From positions 166,851,739-166,915,738 of the forward strand of contig JAUPFV010000002.1 of NCBI GenBank assembly GCA_036936605.1: DNA of 64,000 nt. The letters are read 5' to 3'. Origin of the DNA: Limnanthes douglasii subsp. nivea (Eukaryota > Streptophyta > Magnoliopsida > Brassicales > Limnanthaceae). Shown here piece after piece: positions 11,216 to 21,851 of the stretch; within the stretch, counting starts at the first letter, position 1, and the number at the start of each line of letters is the position of its first letter. Made by a program: the position numbers and the translations under genes. Under the pieces are notes generated by a model. That model had not been told where the DNA came from. It made no database searches and saw only the letters and a program-made list of their open reading frames with translations.

Positions 11216-14200
11216 TCACTCTATACTGCGAACACCGATCCAGTGTAGGCATTCCCTAAACTTTCGAACTGATACTGCCTTGATCATTATATCTGCTGGA
11301 TTATCGTGTGTAGACACTTTCTTCACATCAACAATTCCCTTTGATATTATATCACGAATAAAATGATACCTGACATCTATGTGCTTTGTACGCTCATGGT
11401 ATATATGGTTCCCTGTAAGGTGTATGGCGCTTTGACTGTCACAAAACACTTTTGTAGTAGTCCTATCCAAGCCCAAATCTGCCACCAAACCTTGCAACCA
11501 TATTGCCTCTTTAACTGCTTCTGTTACCACCATGTACTCTGCCTCTGTTGTAGACAAAGCTACAGTAGCTTGCAACTGTGCTTTCCAACTGATCGCACTC
11601 CCAGCTAGAGTAAATACATATCCTGTCAAAGATCTTCTTTTATCCATATCACCTGCAAAATCAGAATCAACAAAACCAACCAATGATCCTGCAACATCAT
11701 TCAACGATTCACCAATATCGGTTTTGTTAAAAGTTAAGCCAACATTCACAGTATTCTTTTGAAGAGATTCAATCTCTTCCCCTATAGCACCAATCCATCG
11801 ATCTGCCTCTGAACTCGCTATAGCTTCTCTGTAGCTACTAGGTTCCTGCATCTCAACTTCTTCTGCAACTGACAGAGCATATGCAACTAGATTCACATAC
11901 CTTTTTGGAAGTCTAATATCTCTTCTTTCTCTGCCCAATGCTATGCTATAAGGTTGTTGCTCTGGTTCGAGCACATCATCGTCACTATCATCCGATGCTG
12001 ACGCTTCACCTCCTGATTCTGGATCCACCTCAGAACCACTTGAATTATTGGACTTGCTAGGAACTGATTCTACTTCAAGCTCCACCTGTTCACTCACAAC
12101 CGATACTGATTCGGTCATTTCTCCTACTTCCTTCTGACTGTCTATCGAAGCAAACTCATTAAAAGTAACGTCCCTACTGATGAGAAAACCTGGAGACTTT
12201 GGAGAGGTACACCATAACCTATATCCCTTCACTCCAGTAGCATATCCTAGAAATATGCATCTCTTTGCCCTCGGCTCAAGCTTACCATCTCTCACATGAG
12301 CATACGCAGGACAACCGAACACCCTCAAATGTTCATAATCAGCCGACGATCCAGACCAAATCTCAAAAGGAGTTTTACAATCAATAGCCGTTGATGGAGA
12401 CCGATTCACCAAGTAACACGCTGTATTGATAGCTTCAGCCCAAAAATCCTTTCCCACACCGGAATGTGAGAGCATACTTCGTGCCTTGTCACAAAGCGTT
12501 CTGTTCATTCTTTCTGCGACTCCATTCTGTTGTGGTGTTCTAGAACAAGTGCGATGGCGCACTATTCCCTCAGCTTTGCAGAACTCGTTGAACTCACGAC
12601 TGCAATATTCTAACCCATTATCTGTCCTAAGACGTTTGATTTTTCTTCCTGTTTGCTTCTCAATCAACGTCTTCCATTTGACAAAGGTTGAATATGCCTC
12701 ATCTTTCGTTTTCAGAAAGTAAACCCACACCATCCTTGAATAATCATCAATCAAACTCATGTAGTATCTGGCTCCGCTCTTGGATGGAATTCTGTTTGGA
12801 CCCCAAAGATCTGAGTGAATGTAGTCCACTGTGCCTTTAGTCTTTCTTACAGCCGATTTGCTGAATTTGACTCTAGTTTGTTTACCAAACACACAGTGCT
12901 CACAAAATCCCAATGATTCTGCTTTATACCCTTTCAACAAATCTCTCTTTCCCAAAACAGCTAATCCTCTGTCACTCATGTGACCAAGACGCCAATGCCA
13001 CAACTTATTTTGATCCTGCCTACTTTGGCTATTACTCCCTGATGATGCTACTGCAGCATCGCCCATAACAACACTCCCCTGGAGAATGTAAAGACCCTTC
13101 TGCAAACTACCTTTCATGCATACCATTGAGCCTTTTGTCACTTTGATTACACCATTTTCTGCATGGTACTTGTAACCCCGAGAGTCTAGAGTCCCAAGAG
13201 AAATCAGGTTTCTTTTTAACCCAGCAACATGCCAGCACGTCAAGATTCTAACAACCCCGTCAAACATTCTGATTCTGACGTTACCAATACCACCAACAGT
13301 CAACGAATGATTGTTCCCTAAATAGACAGTTCCATGCATTGGCTTGTACGTATCAAACCACTGCTTGAACTGACACATGTGATATGTAGCGCCAGTATCA
13401 AGTACCCAAGAGTTTTGCCCAAAGTCTGAACTCACGGACAATACATCTCCTTTACCACTGTTTTCACTATCGTCGGAATCGTTCACACCTTCAACAATGT
13501 TTGCTGCATTTTCCTTTTGATTTCCCTTCTTACCATTCAGTTTCGGACAATCTCTCCTATAATGACCCTGCTCACCGCATTCATAACAGTTTGAGTGCTT
13601 CACCATTGACTTGGACCTCAAGTTCTTCCTTCTTAAAGAACTCGCTTTGCTTTTAGATCTTCCCCTAGTCATTAGACCTTCCCCTTCAGCTTGATTGTCT
13701 GGCTGCAACTGTCTCATCTCTTTTAATTTTAGTGCCCCTTTGACATCTGCTAGCGATAACTTATCCTTACCATACATAATGGTATCTACGAAGTTTTCAT
13801 AGGGAGCTGGTAACGATCTCAATACAAACAAAGCTTGATCCTCATCCTCAATATTGATATCTATGTTCTCCAAGTCCATTATAATTGATTTAAAATTATC
13901 TAGGTGCTCTGTTATGGACATACCTTCTTTCAATCTGAAATCATACAAACGTTTCTTCAAATATAATCGATTTACTACTGATTTCTCTGAGTAAAGATCT
14001 CCTAGCTTTCTCCATGCGCAGACAACAGTCTTCTCACCACTAATCTCGCGAAGCACATTGTCTTTCACACTCATTAAAATCCAGCACAAAGCCCTTTCTT
14101 GAAGATCTTGTTTCTCCTCTTCTTTCATCTCTTCTGGTAACTTATTCTCCACAGCCTTCCACAGCCCTTGCAGTACCAATGAAGATTTCAGTTTAATCTT

Positions 14201-14266
14201 CCACAACGCAAAGCTGGATCCCCCATCAAATTTTTCAATCATGTATTTTGTTGCTGTAGACGCCAT
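11216..14266 (-). CDS. copia Gag-protease-integrase-RNase H polyprotein lacking reverse transcriptase
   Basis: 1016 residues with no stop or frameshift. Residues 1-190 are a copia Gag. A CCHC knuckle (C227, C230, H235, C240) follows. The protease active site is LDTGA at 289-293. The integrase has the zinc motif H424, H429, C455, C458 and the catalytic triad D486, D549, E585, with exactly 35 residues between the last two. The integrase C-terminal region with FGCPAY and FLGY follows. At residues 836-842 the text jumps from EEIESLQKN, which normally precedes RT, to VNVGLTF, which normally follows it. The whole RT domain is therefore gone, in frame, near position 11750. RNase H is intact to the eye (VDSDFAGD, STTEAEY, CDSQSA). 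The ATG at 14266 lies 40 bases downstream of the primer site. The element could move only with RT supplied in trans. Confidence 0.92.
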   Translation of the reverse strand: MASTATKYMIEKFDGGSSFALWKIKLKSSLVLQGLWKAVENKLPEEMKEEEKQDLQERALCWILMSVKDNVLREISGEKTVVCAWRKLGDLYSEKSVVNRLYLKKRLYDFRLKEGMSITEHLDNFKSIIMDLENIDINIEDEDQALFVLRSLPAPYENFVDTIMYGKDKLSLADVKGALKLKEMRQLQPDNQAEGEGLMTRGRSKSKASSLRRKNLRSKSMVKHSNCYECGEQGHYRRDCPKLNGKKGNQKENAANIVEGVNDSDDSENSGKGDVLSVSSDFGQNSWVLDTGATYHMCQFKQWFDTYKPMHGTVYLGNNHSLTVGGIGNVRIRMFDGVVRILTCWHVAGLKRNLISLGTLDSRGYKYHAENGVIKVTKGSMVCMKGSLQKGLYILQGSVVMGDAAVASSGSNSQSRQDQNKLWHWRLGHMSDRGLAVLGKRDLLKGYKAESLGFCEHCVFGKQTRVKFSKSAVRKTKGTVDYIHSDLWGPNRIPSKSGARYYMSLIDDYSRMVWVYFLKTKDEAYSTFVKWKTLIEKQTGRKIKRLRTDNGLEYCSREFNEFCKAEGIVRHRTCSRTPQQNGVAERMNRTLCDKARSMLSHSGVGKDFWAEAINTACYLVNRSPSTAIDCKTPFEIWSGSSADYEHLRVFGCPAYAHVRDGKLEPRAKRCIFLGYATGVKGYRLWCTSPKSPGFLISRDVTFNEFASIDSQKEVGEMTESVSVVSEQVELEVESVPSKSNNSSGSEVDPESGGEASASDDSDDDVLEPEQQPYSIALGRERRDIRLPKRYVNLVAYALSVAEEVEMQEPSSYREAIASSEADRWIGAIGEEIESLQKNTVNVGLTFNKTDIGESLNDVAGSLVGFVDSDFAGDMDKRRSLTGYVFTLAGSAISWKAQLQATVALSTTEAEYMVVTEAVKEAIWLQGLVADLGLDRTTTKVFCDSQSAIHLTGNHIYHERTKHIDVRYHFIRDIISKGIVDVKKVSTHDNPADIMIKAVSVRKFRECLHWIGVRSIE

Positions 14267-14322
14267 TGTGAAACCCTAATTGCAAAAGCCCTAATTTCTC
14301 CACGTGGCTCTGATACCAATTT

Positions 14323-14715
14323 TGTTATAAAATACTATGCAATTATCACAAAATAGCTCAAGCACAGAATATATGCGAATGAAAGATTTAAATGAAACAC
14401 AGGATTTAACGTGGTTCGACAATTGTCTACGTCCACGGGCGCCGCCAGAGAAAAGAGTTTCACTATGATAGAAAAGGTTACAGATTTCAGATTATGTTTT
14501 GTGTCGCCTTAGTAATCTATTTATAGGGAATTAATAGACTTACTAGACTATGGGTCTAATGGGCTTATACCACAAGACTAACTCTTTTGAAGTAATTGGA
14601 CAATATCATTATCACAACACAAAACTGTCCTGCCGGACACAGTACACTGTCAAGGCACTATTCGAAGTGCCGGACACAGTACACTGTCAAGGCACTATTC
14701 GACTCATTCACAACA
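14323..14715 (-). repeat. 5' LTR of the copia element
   Basis: 393 bp, same length as the 3' copy with no indels. TATAAATAG lies at about 14517-14525 on the minus strand. It drives transcription toward the polyprotein start at 14266. Confidence 0.93.
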
Positions 14716-17022
14716 ACTATGCATATCAAATCGAAGGTCTTGCTTTCTGAAGCAGCTAAACTTCATGCTCAAATAGATAGATATTTTATTCTCTCACCTG
14801 CATATGAAATTTTGTCAAATGAACTATTAAGAAGATAAACTTCAACTTTCATAACTTGAAGGTCTAAACACATACCTTTGGATGATATAACTATTTTTTT
14901 CCAATCCCTAGATATTGAGCTTTCCACTCTGAATTCAACACCTAATTTCAAATTAGATAGGAATTGGATATCAGAACATGAGATATTTTGAATGGAGTTC
15001 AGTCACATCCCAATAGCCAACTTAACCATTTTGTTAAATGATCGACTAAATTGTATTGAGTTTTCACAAAGCCCACTGATATAACACCATACATGATGCG
15101 CTCATGAATCATGCTAATATTCCTTATAATGAAGAGGTAAGCATACGTTGAAGACTAACAAAATGGGTAAGTTGTATGTACTACGAGGCAACGGACGCGG
15201 TTGACAAGTGGTACATGATGAGGGAGTTTTCATTTGTAGGAGAATGTCATATTCATCCCTAAATTATAAGGTTGAATTACATATGTATCTTAACTACACA
15301 TGCCAATCATCTATACAAAAGATATATAAAATACATATATTACGCCTTAACTGTCATGGACATATTAGTAATATATTACGTCTTCCCTAAATATATTCTT
15401 GTACCTCTAAGTTATTTCCGTCTTCAATCGTTCTTCACTTAGCGTCCACATTCATCACTTGATACTTTTCTAGAAGTCACTAACGAAGCATTTTAACCAA
15501 CGCTCAATATCTTTAATCGTAAAACTTCTAACGTTATACTTTTTACGATGATAACTTTATCTACTTTTAGTAATGGTAGATGTTGTTCTATCAGTATATT
15601 ACCTTATCAAGTCTTTCCCTAGTCTTTAAAATATATTTCATATGTTTTAATGACTAAAATAAAAAGAAATAAAATTATTGTTATATTCATACAAAATATA
15701 ATTTTTCAGTATTAATTATTTTCAATTATTTTGCTTTCAAATAAATTTTGAAATTACATCAATAATACATTCATGTGTCCAATAACATTCTGACACTTCC
15801 TTTCTGTTGGTTTCATCGTTTCATGTGGATCTTTCTTTTCAAATATAATTAACGATCAAGATTTTCTTCTTCACATTATATATAAATACACTCATTTTTG
15901 CTTCATTTTTACCAAATTTGAACTTTTTTTCTTTCTATAAATTCTCTCTCTAAACATTATTACTCAAACCGAAGCATTTTACTTTAATTATTCTTCAAGG
16001 TAAAATATTTATGTATTTTTCTTGATTTAATTAATTAACAAATTAAACTCACTTTGATCAATAAATTTACCTGTAGAATTTGTGCATCATTGTACATCAT
16101 ATCTCTTTAATCATTTATTCATCAAGTAATCGTGTCAAATGACAAAAGGTCGAATTAAGACTTAAACCTTGGCGTCCTTAGCTCATCCACTTGTAGCTTG
16201 TCGGATAATAATTTTTTAAAAAGTAATGATTCAAATGATTCATCTTCTTAAAAAATGGACAAAGAAAACATTATTCTGTTAGAAGTTAATCATACCTCAA
16301 TACCTCCTAAAAACTCATAATCTTAAAACTACACTCCCCTCTGAAAATATTCTAAGTTTATAGATTCTACTGATAAAATTGAAGACCAAGACTTAGAGAA
16401 AATCAATGATGCCGAAATTGCTTCTTTTCCTAACCGATCTGGCGGCAAACATATTAGTTTCTTCTATCTATATTTCTAAACTGTCATTTTTATATCCAAA
16501 GGAAAAATCAGAAGCATAAATAACAATTCAATATAAATGGGGTATTGGTGGGGATATCAAAGTACACATCCCGTAGAAAGGTGATTTCTTTAACCATACT
16601 TCTGAAGATAAAGTTTGCTTCTTCAACGAACTATAAAATGGGGTATTAGATTTCCTCTCTATACTGAGGGAGTGTAGAATATTCTCTACTCAACTTACTC
16701 CAAATAAATAGCGAACACTAAGTTGCATCTGTAATTTTGAACAAACCATTCAAATTTTCCAACATTATCCGCGAATGGAATTTTAAAAAGGCATCTTAAG
16801 TTCCAATTTACTATTTTATCTCCAATAAAGACATAAGCAATATCACACTCTCGTTCTCAGGTCATGGACAAAAAAAGAAAAAAATATCGTTTCGAGGAAT
16901 TGTGAATCAACATCTTCTTAACTTACTAATATTTTCAAGAGACAATAAATATCAAGAAGTGTGTTTTATTTCGATATACTCATATTTTTACTCTTATAAT
17001 TTCTATTTTACTTATACTTTTT
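14716..17022. other. AT-rich stretch, possible unattached promoter near 15.88 kb
   Basis: No coding region recognised. At 15878-15890 the plus strand reads TATATATAAATACACTC, followed by a pyrimidine-rich stretch with TTCTCTCTCTAAAC. This looks like a TATA box and a 5' leader, but no ORF follows, so it may be an old LTR or a dead gene's promoter. Confidence 0.35.
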
Positions 17023-17276
17023 TGTTGGGAATATGGGTGTTGTGAATTAGGGGTCTGGTCCGCATATTCCGCCTCCGTATATAAGTAAGAACACAACCGA
17101 TCTCAACACTAGTATGATATTGTCCGCTTTGGCACCCGAAGGCCCTCACGGCTTTGCATTTGGTCCACTACCAAAAGGCCTCAAACTAGTTGAGGTATGT
17201 TCTTACTTATATACCACTGATCTTTCCCATGTTTAACCGATGTGGGATGTGACACACTTTGGTCGCCACCATAACA
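17023..17276 (-). repeat. 3' LTR of the TRIM
   Basis: 254 bp. Element-orientation start is TGTTATGGTGGCGACC and the end is ATATTCCCAACA. It contains TATATAAG (minus strand, 17206-17213) and the GGACAATATCATACTAGTG block shared with the copy at 55.0-55.3 kb. Confidence 0.9.
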
Positions 17277-17593
17277 AATCCTCCTCTCGAACAAAGTACC
17301 ACTTAGCCTCCTCTCAATTGACTTTCATCCGCCCACTCTAATCAGGTTGAAGACTACCTGACCATAGAGGCACTACGGATGTTACTGCTCACCTCCTCTT
17401 AGACCACACTGTCTTGTTCCTTAGCGCCACTCCCCACTCCAATCAAGTACCACCGCTTGATGAGCCACTGGCACTCTGAACTAGGATCTCTAGAACAGAT
17501 CACATTGAGCATGGCGTCTAAGTTAGTCATGTTTGATCTCCGAGAATTTCACCACCATCGCGTTCCGTCTGGGCCTGACGCTCTGATACCACG

Positions 17594-17847
17594 TGTTGGG
17601 AATATGGGTGTTGTGAATTAGGGGTCTGGTCCGCATATTCCGCCTCCGTATATAAGTAAGAACACAACCGATCTCAACACTAGTATGATATTGTCCGCTT
17701 TGGCACCCGAAGGCCCTCACGGCTTTGCATTTGGTCCACTACCAAAAGGCCTCAAACTAGTTGAGGTATGTTCTTACTTATATACCACTGATCTTTCCCA
17801 TGTTTAATCGATGTGGGATGTGACACACTTTGGTCGCCACCATAACA
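17594..17847 (-). repeat. 5' LTR of the TRIM
   Basis: 254 bp, no indel relative to the 3' copy. It abuts the primer-binding site in plus orientation GCTCTGATACCA. Confidence 0.9.
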
Positions 17848-18894
17848 ATAGTGAAGATAAGAACACAATGCTAGTAAAAGATAGTGTCAAGTAAGAAAAT
17901 TTGAGAATATAAATTTATGTGTATATTATCTTCTTGTATATATTATGAATTGTAAATATTCAACACTTATTGATACATTGACATTCAGATATTTGAAATT
18001 TGTAATATTAAAATATAAAATTCAATTGTCACAATGTTTTATTTATGCATAAATTTATTATTTATTATGATTGTGTTTTAGTTAATCACGAATTGCACTA
18101 ATATACGACATATTTGTTAGATATTTTAGTTTAATTGGTTATTCGACCAATATAGTCATAAAATTTAATCGAACAAGTCAGAGAGTGTGGAGTGGGGACT
18201 TGCTAAATTATATTGTAATTAGCGGGGTTAAAGGACCGCATTTTGGGTCCAAAAGACAAATCCCGTAGCCAAGGTTAAATTGAGAACTTATTTGAAATTC
18301 GAATGAAAGGGCTATTTTCAAAACTTTATTTGAAATTCTAATTTTCAGAATTTAATCGTCGTTAATTCAAGTTTAAAATTAGTTGTTCGTTTTACTATTT
18401 GAAAAATATTTTTTTGGTCAAATAGGTATGTTGGTTATTTTTAAAAAACCACTTACATAAGAAAATTTATTCTTTTGTTCTACATTTTTTCTATTTCTAC
18501 CTAATTGAATTTTGTAAAAACCATCAAAATATTTTAATCTAGAATTATCTAATAAGATTTTATAATTTATCATGTACGATATCAAATATGTTTTCTTACA
18601 AAATCATCCTTAATAACTGTAACTGAATTTTTAAGACGATACAGAGGTAGTGAGGTAACTTCATCAATTTTTATCCTAGATCCATCAAAGTCATCAGTGA
18701 TAAAGTCGCCCATTTATTAAAAGTCAAACATATTTGTGAAGTTATCTTCCCTTATTAGATAACAAACCCAAAAGACTCAACAAAAATAAAAATATGGACA
18801 TATATGAAATTTACTAGTCTCAACAAAACTTCCCTAAAAGACTCGTCACTATTATCATGTATTTTAAGCTGGTTCACTAAACGAGAAGCAACAA
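17848..18894. other. AT-rich stretch, nothing recognised
   Basis: No gene or recognisable element. The short ORFs here are chance frames in AT-rich DNA. Confidence 0.4.
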
Positions 18895-19180
18895 AATATT
18901 ATTATTTATGGATGTTTACTCTAAAACACAAGATTCATAACCATGACAACACTAATTTTACTTATGGAAGATGATTTTACCGCCACAAGGCGATGTCGTT
19001 CGGTATAAAAAATATGGTTACCACCCGCTACGAGAGAACGCAATATTTGATATCCTAATATATAAAAATATGAAAGTGTACATCAACCAATATGATGGTT
19101 AAGTTGCCAACACATATTGCATGGTTTGGTGAAAAGTTCTAATGTTACAACATAAAATTTAACGGTGAAAGATATTTTCA
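18895..19180 (+). pseudogene. Ty3/gypsy reverse transcriptase relic
   Basis: Joining frames by eye, the plus strand reads FMDVYS, then YRHKAMSFGIKN, then YKNMKVYINQY and NVTTNLTVKDIF. This parallels the RT core FMDAYSGYNQI...[10 protein letters not shown]...MEVYIDDMVVK...YNMKLNPEK. The catalytic YIDD appears as YINQ. Indels and stops are frequent. It is probably the remains of RT from a gypsy copy older than its neighbours. Confidence 0.55.
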
Positions 19181-19634
19181 CCGAAATATGATCTAATCCA
19201 ACCAAAAATAAATTTGGATCAATGGTGGAATTTACATTTATCTAAAATACCTCCTCACCCATTTATTTACAAGGTTGTCATTGATGAATAAAATGATAAA
19301 TATATCATTTTACCTATTATATTCTCTAACATCAGAAGATCAAAACATATTTTAGTTTTAAAAACAAACTTTTGTTTTTAAAAAAATTAGTTTTTTTCAT
19401 AATTTATTTCAACACACATTGACAAATGAAAATATGCATTTACTAGAAGAAGTAAAGATAGAAAAGAAGAAGTACCGTTAGATGAGCTAAAATCATCTGA
19501 AAAACAAGGTGAAATATCATTTAGATTATTTTTTTTAAATTTTTAGTTTCTCGAAATATCACCACCACCAATTCAACCGAGGTGAACGAGTAGTGCGTAC
19601 TACTTTATCAGTGTATAGCCGATGAGCCCCGCCG

Positions 19635-19800
19635 GTTTGAACCCCTAGTACCATCGGTTTGAGCCCCTGATACCAATTGTTTGGACCCATGGTACTACCT
19701 GTTTGAACCCCTTGTACCACTAGTTTGAGGCCTTTGTACCACTAACTTGAAACTCTAATACCACTGGTTCTCAACCCTTGTACTACGAGTTCGGAGCCAA
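19635..19800. repeat. 22-bp tandem repeat, eight units in exact phase
   Basis: Units starting with GTTTGA or a variant begin at 19635, 19657, 19679, 19701, 19723, 19745, 19767 and 19789, each exactly 22 bp after the last. Each unit carries a CCC/CCT core, then GTACCA or a variant, for example GTTTGAACCCCTTGTACC. Units differ by substitutions only, with no indels. The repeat is not a multiple of three and I see no ORF through it. Confidence 0.85.
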
Positions 19801-19982
19801 TTCATTTTGTAGTTGTTGGTCTAAGTGTTTGGTCTATATTTTGTTTAAATATTTTTATTTTTATATACTTTAGAATTATCGTATGAGAATGATACAAATG
19901 AATATGGAGAAGATTCTGATAAAGATACAAGTTATCATGGACGTAAAATAATTAGAGAAAGACTGCAATAAGTAGTAATATA

Positions 19983-20640
19983 AAGTTTGACAAGTTTGAT
20001 GCAGCGTCAGAATATCTAGATGCAGACCGAGATTGCTTGATTTTGTTATTAATTGATGAACCAATTATTCATGGACGAGTTCAAAACTTGTGTGGATATT
20101 TTGAATCTCTAGCGATTGTTAAGAGAGAAAGTATGTCTAGAAATACAAACAGTTCGAGGAAAATACATGTAGTGAGTTTGTCTACTCAATTAGAAGGAAG
20201 AATGTCTACTCACTTATATGGAAACATGGATAAGCCTTTTATTTTGTTCGACGAGGATGATCAAAGGGGAGCAGCAGGACCCTATAAAGATGCAGTGGTT
20301 ATAGGGGTATAGATTGACAATTTTAATAGATACAAAAAGTTCATCAAATGTATTGTTCAATTGTACGTATGATATGATGCGTAATCCACCTAAGATTCTT
20401 GGATCTGATCGTACTATAATTGGGTTTGCAAGAGTAACAACTCAAGTGATCAGGGAATTCGAAGGGGAAGTATGTTTGGGAAATTTCCCTTTCAAGAAGA
20501 AGGTTCAAGTCTTGTTTATGGTAGTCGAGTGCCCAACTAATTATAATGTTATCTTCGAGAGGTCTTGACTATCACGAATTTATGCTATTGTTTCCACTGA
20601 TCATTTATATTTAAAATATATAATTGGGGATCGTGTTTTT
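19983..20640 (+). pseudogene. Tat-type gypsy gag end and protease (RT-less relic, part 1)
   Basis: The sequence FDAASEYLDADRDCLILL followed by VVSLSTQLEGRMSTHLYG, FDEDDQRG and GPYKDAVVIGV leads to the retropepsin segment TILIDTKSSSNVLF. The same order of blocks occurs at 24.7 and 48.6 kb on the minus strand. The active site is IDTKS instead of the family's VDGGS. An in-frame stop falls between the two ORFs (20037-20312 and 20314-20568). The homology ends at KYIIGDR near 20635. Confidence 0.8.
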
Positions 20641-21186
20641 GGTGTTAGCGTTGTTTTGATAAAAGACGAAAGAGGAATTTCTAATCCAGTTTATTATGTG
20701 AGAAAAAGTTTGTTGGCATCAGAGAAAAGATATTTGACGCTTAAAAAATTGGCCCTAGCTTTAGTGGTCGTTGTTCAAAAGATACATCCTTATTTTCAAG
20801 CTCACACAATCGTTGTTTGAACTTCTTTTCCGTTCAAGAATGTGTTACAAAGACAAGATATATATGGTAGAATGACTAAATGGTGAGTGGAACTGAGGGA
20901 TTTTGATATAAATTTCTCACTTCGAACATCAATTAAGCTTCACGCCTTAATAATTATTTTGGTTGAATGTCATTCAAGTCAATCAAATGAAGGGACAAAC
21001 AAAGAACTATTTCCAGAGGTTTCAACGTGGGTGGTTCAAACTGATGGTGGTTCTAGCATATTGAGTGTTGCACTTCGAAAAAATCATAATGTATTCATTG
21101 AACATAGTATCTCGAAAATGGTTGTTTTTTCAAAAAGTCTAATAAACACTTCAGAATATTCTACTCTTAACCAACCTCAAAGATGA
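20636..21186 (+). pseudogene. Tat-type gypsy RNase H fused directly after the protease (RT-less relic, part 2)
   Basis: Immediately after the protease block KYIIGDR the frame continues FGVSVVLIKDERG, NPVYYVRKSLL, EKRYLTLKKLALALVVVVQK and FPFKNVLQRQDIYGRMTKW, the usual gypsy RNase H. VVQTDGGSS near 21030 is the start of the second (archaeal-type) RNase H found in Tat elements. Everything between protease and RNase H, including the whole RT, is missing. One stop lies near 20818 and others follow. The integrase is also absent. Confidence 0.8.
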
Positions 21187-21289
21187 TCAGTATTTGATAA
21201 GTTGTTAAGATAGTTTTTTATAAGCACTTGTAAACAACCCTTGGCCAAACGTTTTATATGATTTTATTATTTTTTGTATGAGTGGAATA

Positions 21290-21470
21290 CTCTTTCATAT
21301 CCTGTTGGCCCGGGAGGTTTTAACATTCATTTAGAACACTATTCAAAGAGATAGTAATATTCGAGGTGTGAACGTTCTTTCAACGTACTGTTTATCCAAA
21401 GTGCTACACGTTCATTTAGAGCATTGATCGAAAAGATAATCATATTCGAAGTGTTCACCATCATAACCTT
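21290..21470 (+). other. gypsy pol/3' region spacer with CCCGGGAGGTTTTAAC motif
   Basis: CCTGTTGGCCCGGGAGGTTTTAAC recurs at 33.31 kb (GTTGGCCCGGGGAGGTTTTAACGAGGC) and 51.57 kb (AATGGCCCAGGAGGATTTTTTAATGAGGC). In all three places it lies between the end of pol and an antisense ORF. It is a conserved non-coding landmark of this Tat family. Confidence 0.65.
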
Positions 21471-21851
21471 TTTTTATCAGATAATATCTTTAGCCATATC
21501 CTCCAAGTTATTTTTAGTATATTTAATTTATACGCATAGATGCTTTGGTGCATCTTCACGGTTAAAAAATGGTTGGAGCACATGCAATACTTCTTCAGAG
21601 GGATCCCTAATGAGTAGAGATGGAAGATTTTATGAACAACAAGAGCAGTTGATGAGGAAGCTTGTGAAGGATTTGAACTTACACCTTGAGGAAAATTGGC
21701 CTTGGTAATTTGATTGCCAATTTGTGTGATTCATTGTTGGATTTATTGAACTTCATGATCCAAATCCTCTATAAGGTCTTGAATTTAATTCTTTACCAAT
21801 TAACTCATCATCCATTAAGTTATCATCTTTTTGATGGTTTGCTCTGAAAAA

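Larger units (their letters stand above)
10737..14715 (-). mobile_element. Ty1/copia element (Tnt1/Tork-like), young, RT-deleted
   Basis: Two 393-bp LTRs (10737-11129 and 14323-14715) flank one open polyprotein on the minus strand. The LTRs begin TGTTGTGAATGAG in element orientation and end TTATAACA. The primer-binding site TTGGTATCAGAGCC lies at 14306-14319 and the purine tract AAGGGGAAGA just before 11130. I count five differences between the LTRs, all transitions. The element is about 1 kb short because the RT domain is missing. Flanking pentamers (AAAAA on the left, ACTAT on the right) do not match, so no target duplication is visible. Confidence 0.93.
17023..17847 (-). mobile_element. 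TRIM element, very young
   Basis: Two 254-bp LTRs (17023-17276 and 17594-17847) differ at one position that I can see (ACCGATG versus ATCGATG). The internal region is 317 bp. In minus orientation it starts with the initiator tRNA-Met primer site TGGTATCAGAGCG next to the LTR and ends with the purine tract GAGAGGAGGATT before the next LTR. There is no coding capacity, which defines a terminal-repeat retrotransposon in miniature. The left flank is a T run (TTTTT) and the right flank ATAGT, so no 5-bp duplication is seen. A related sequence sits at 54.7-55.3 kb. Confidence 0.9.

Noticed and set aside
15878..16030. promoter and first exon of a host gene
   Set aside because: TATA and leader-like sequence are present but no ORF or splice-compatible exon follows.
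17023..17847. Cassandra element (TRIM with 5S rRNA-like LTR)
   Set aside because: The LTR has the size and primer site expected of a TRIM, but I see no 5S rRNA box A/IE/box C order in it.
19635..19800. 22-bp repeats as a pol III B-box series or tRNA-derived SINE
   Set aside because: GGTTTGAACCCC is similar to a B box, but no A box, tRNA body or poly(A) tail is present; the phasing is better described as a tandem repeat.
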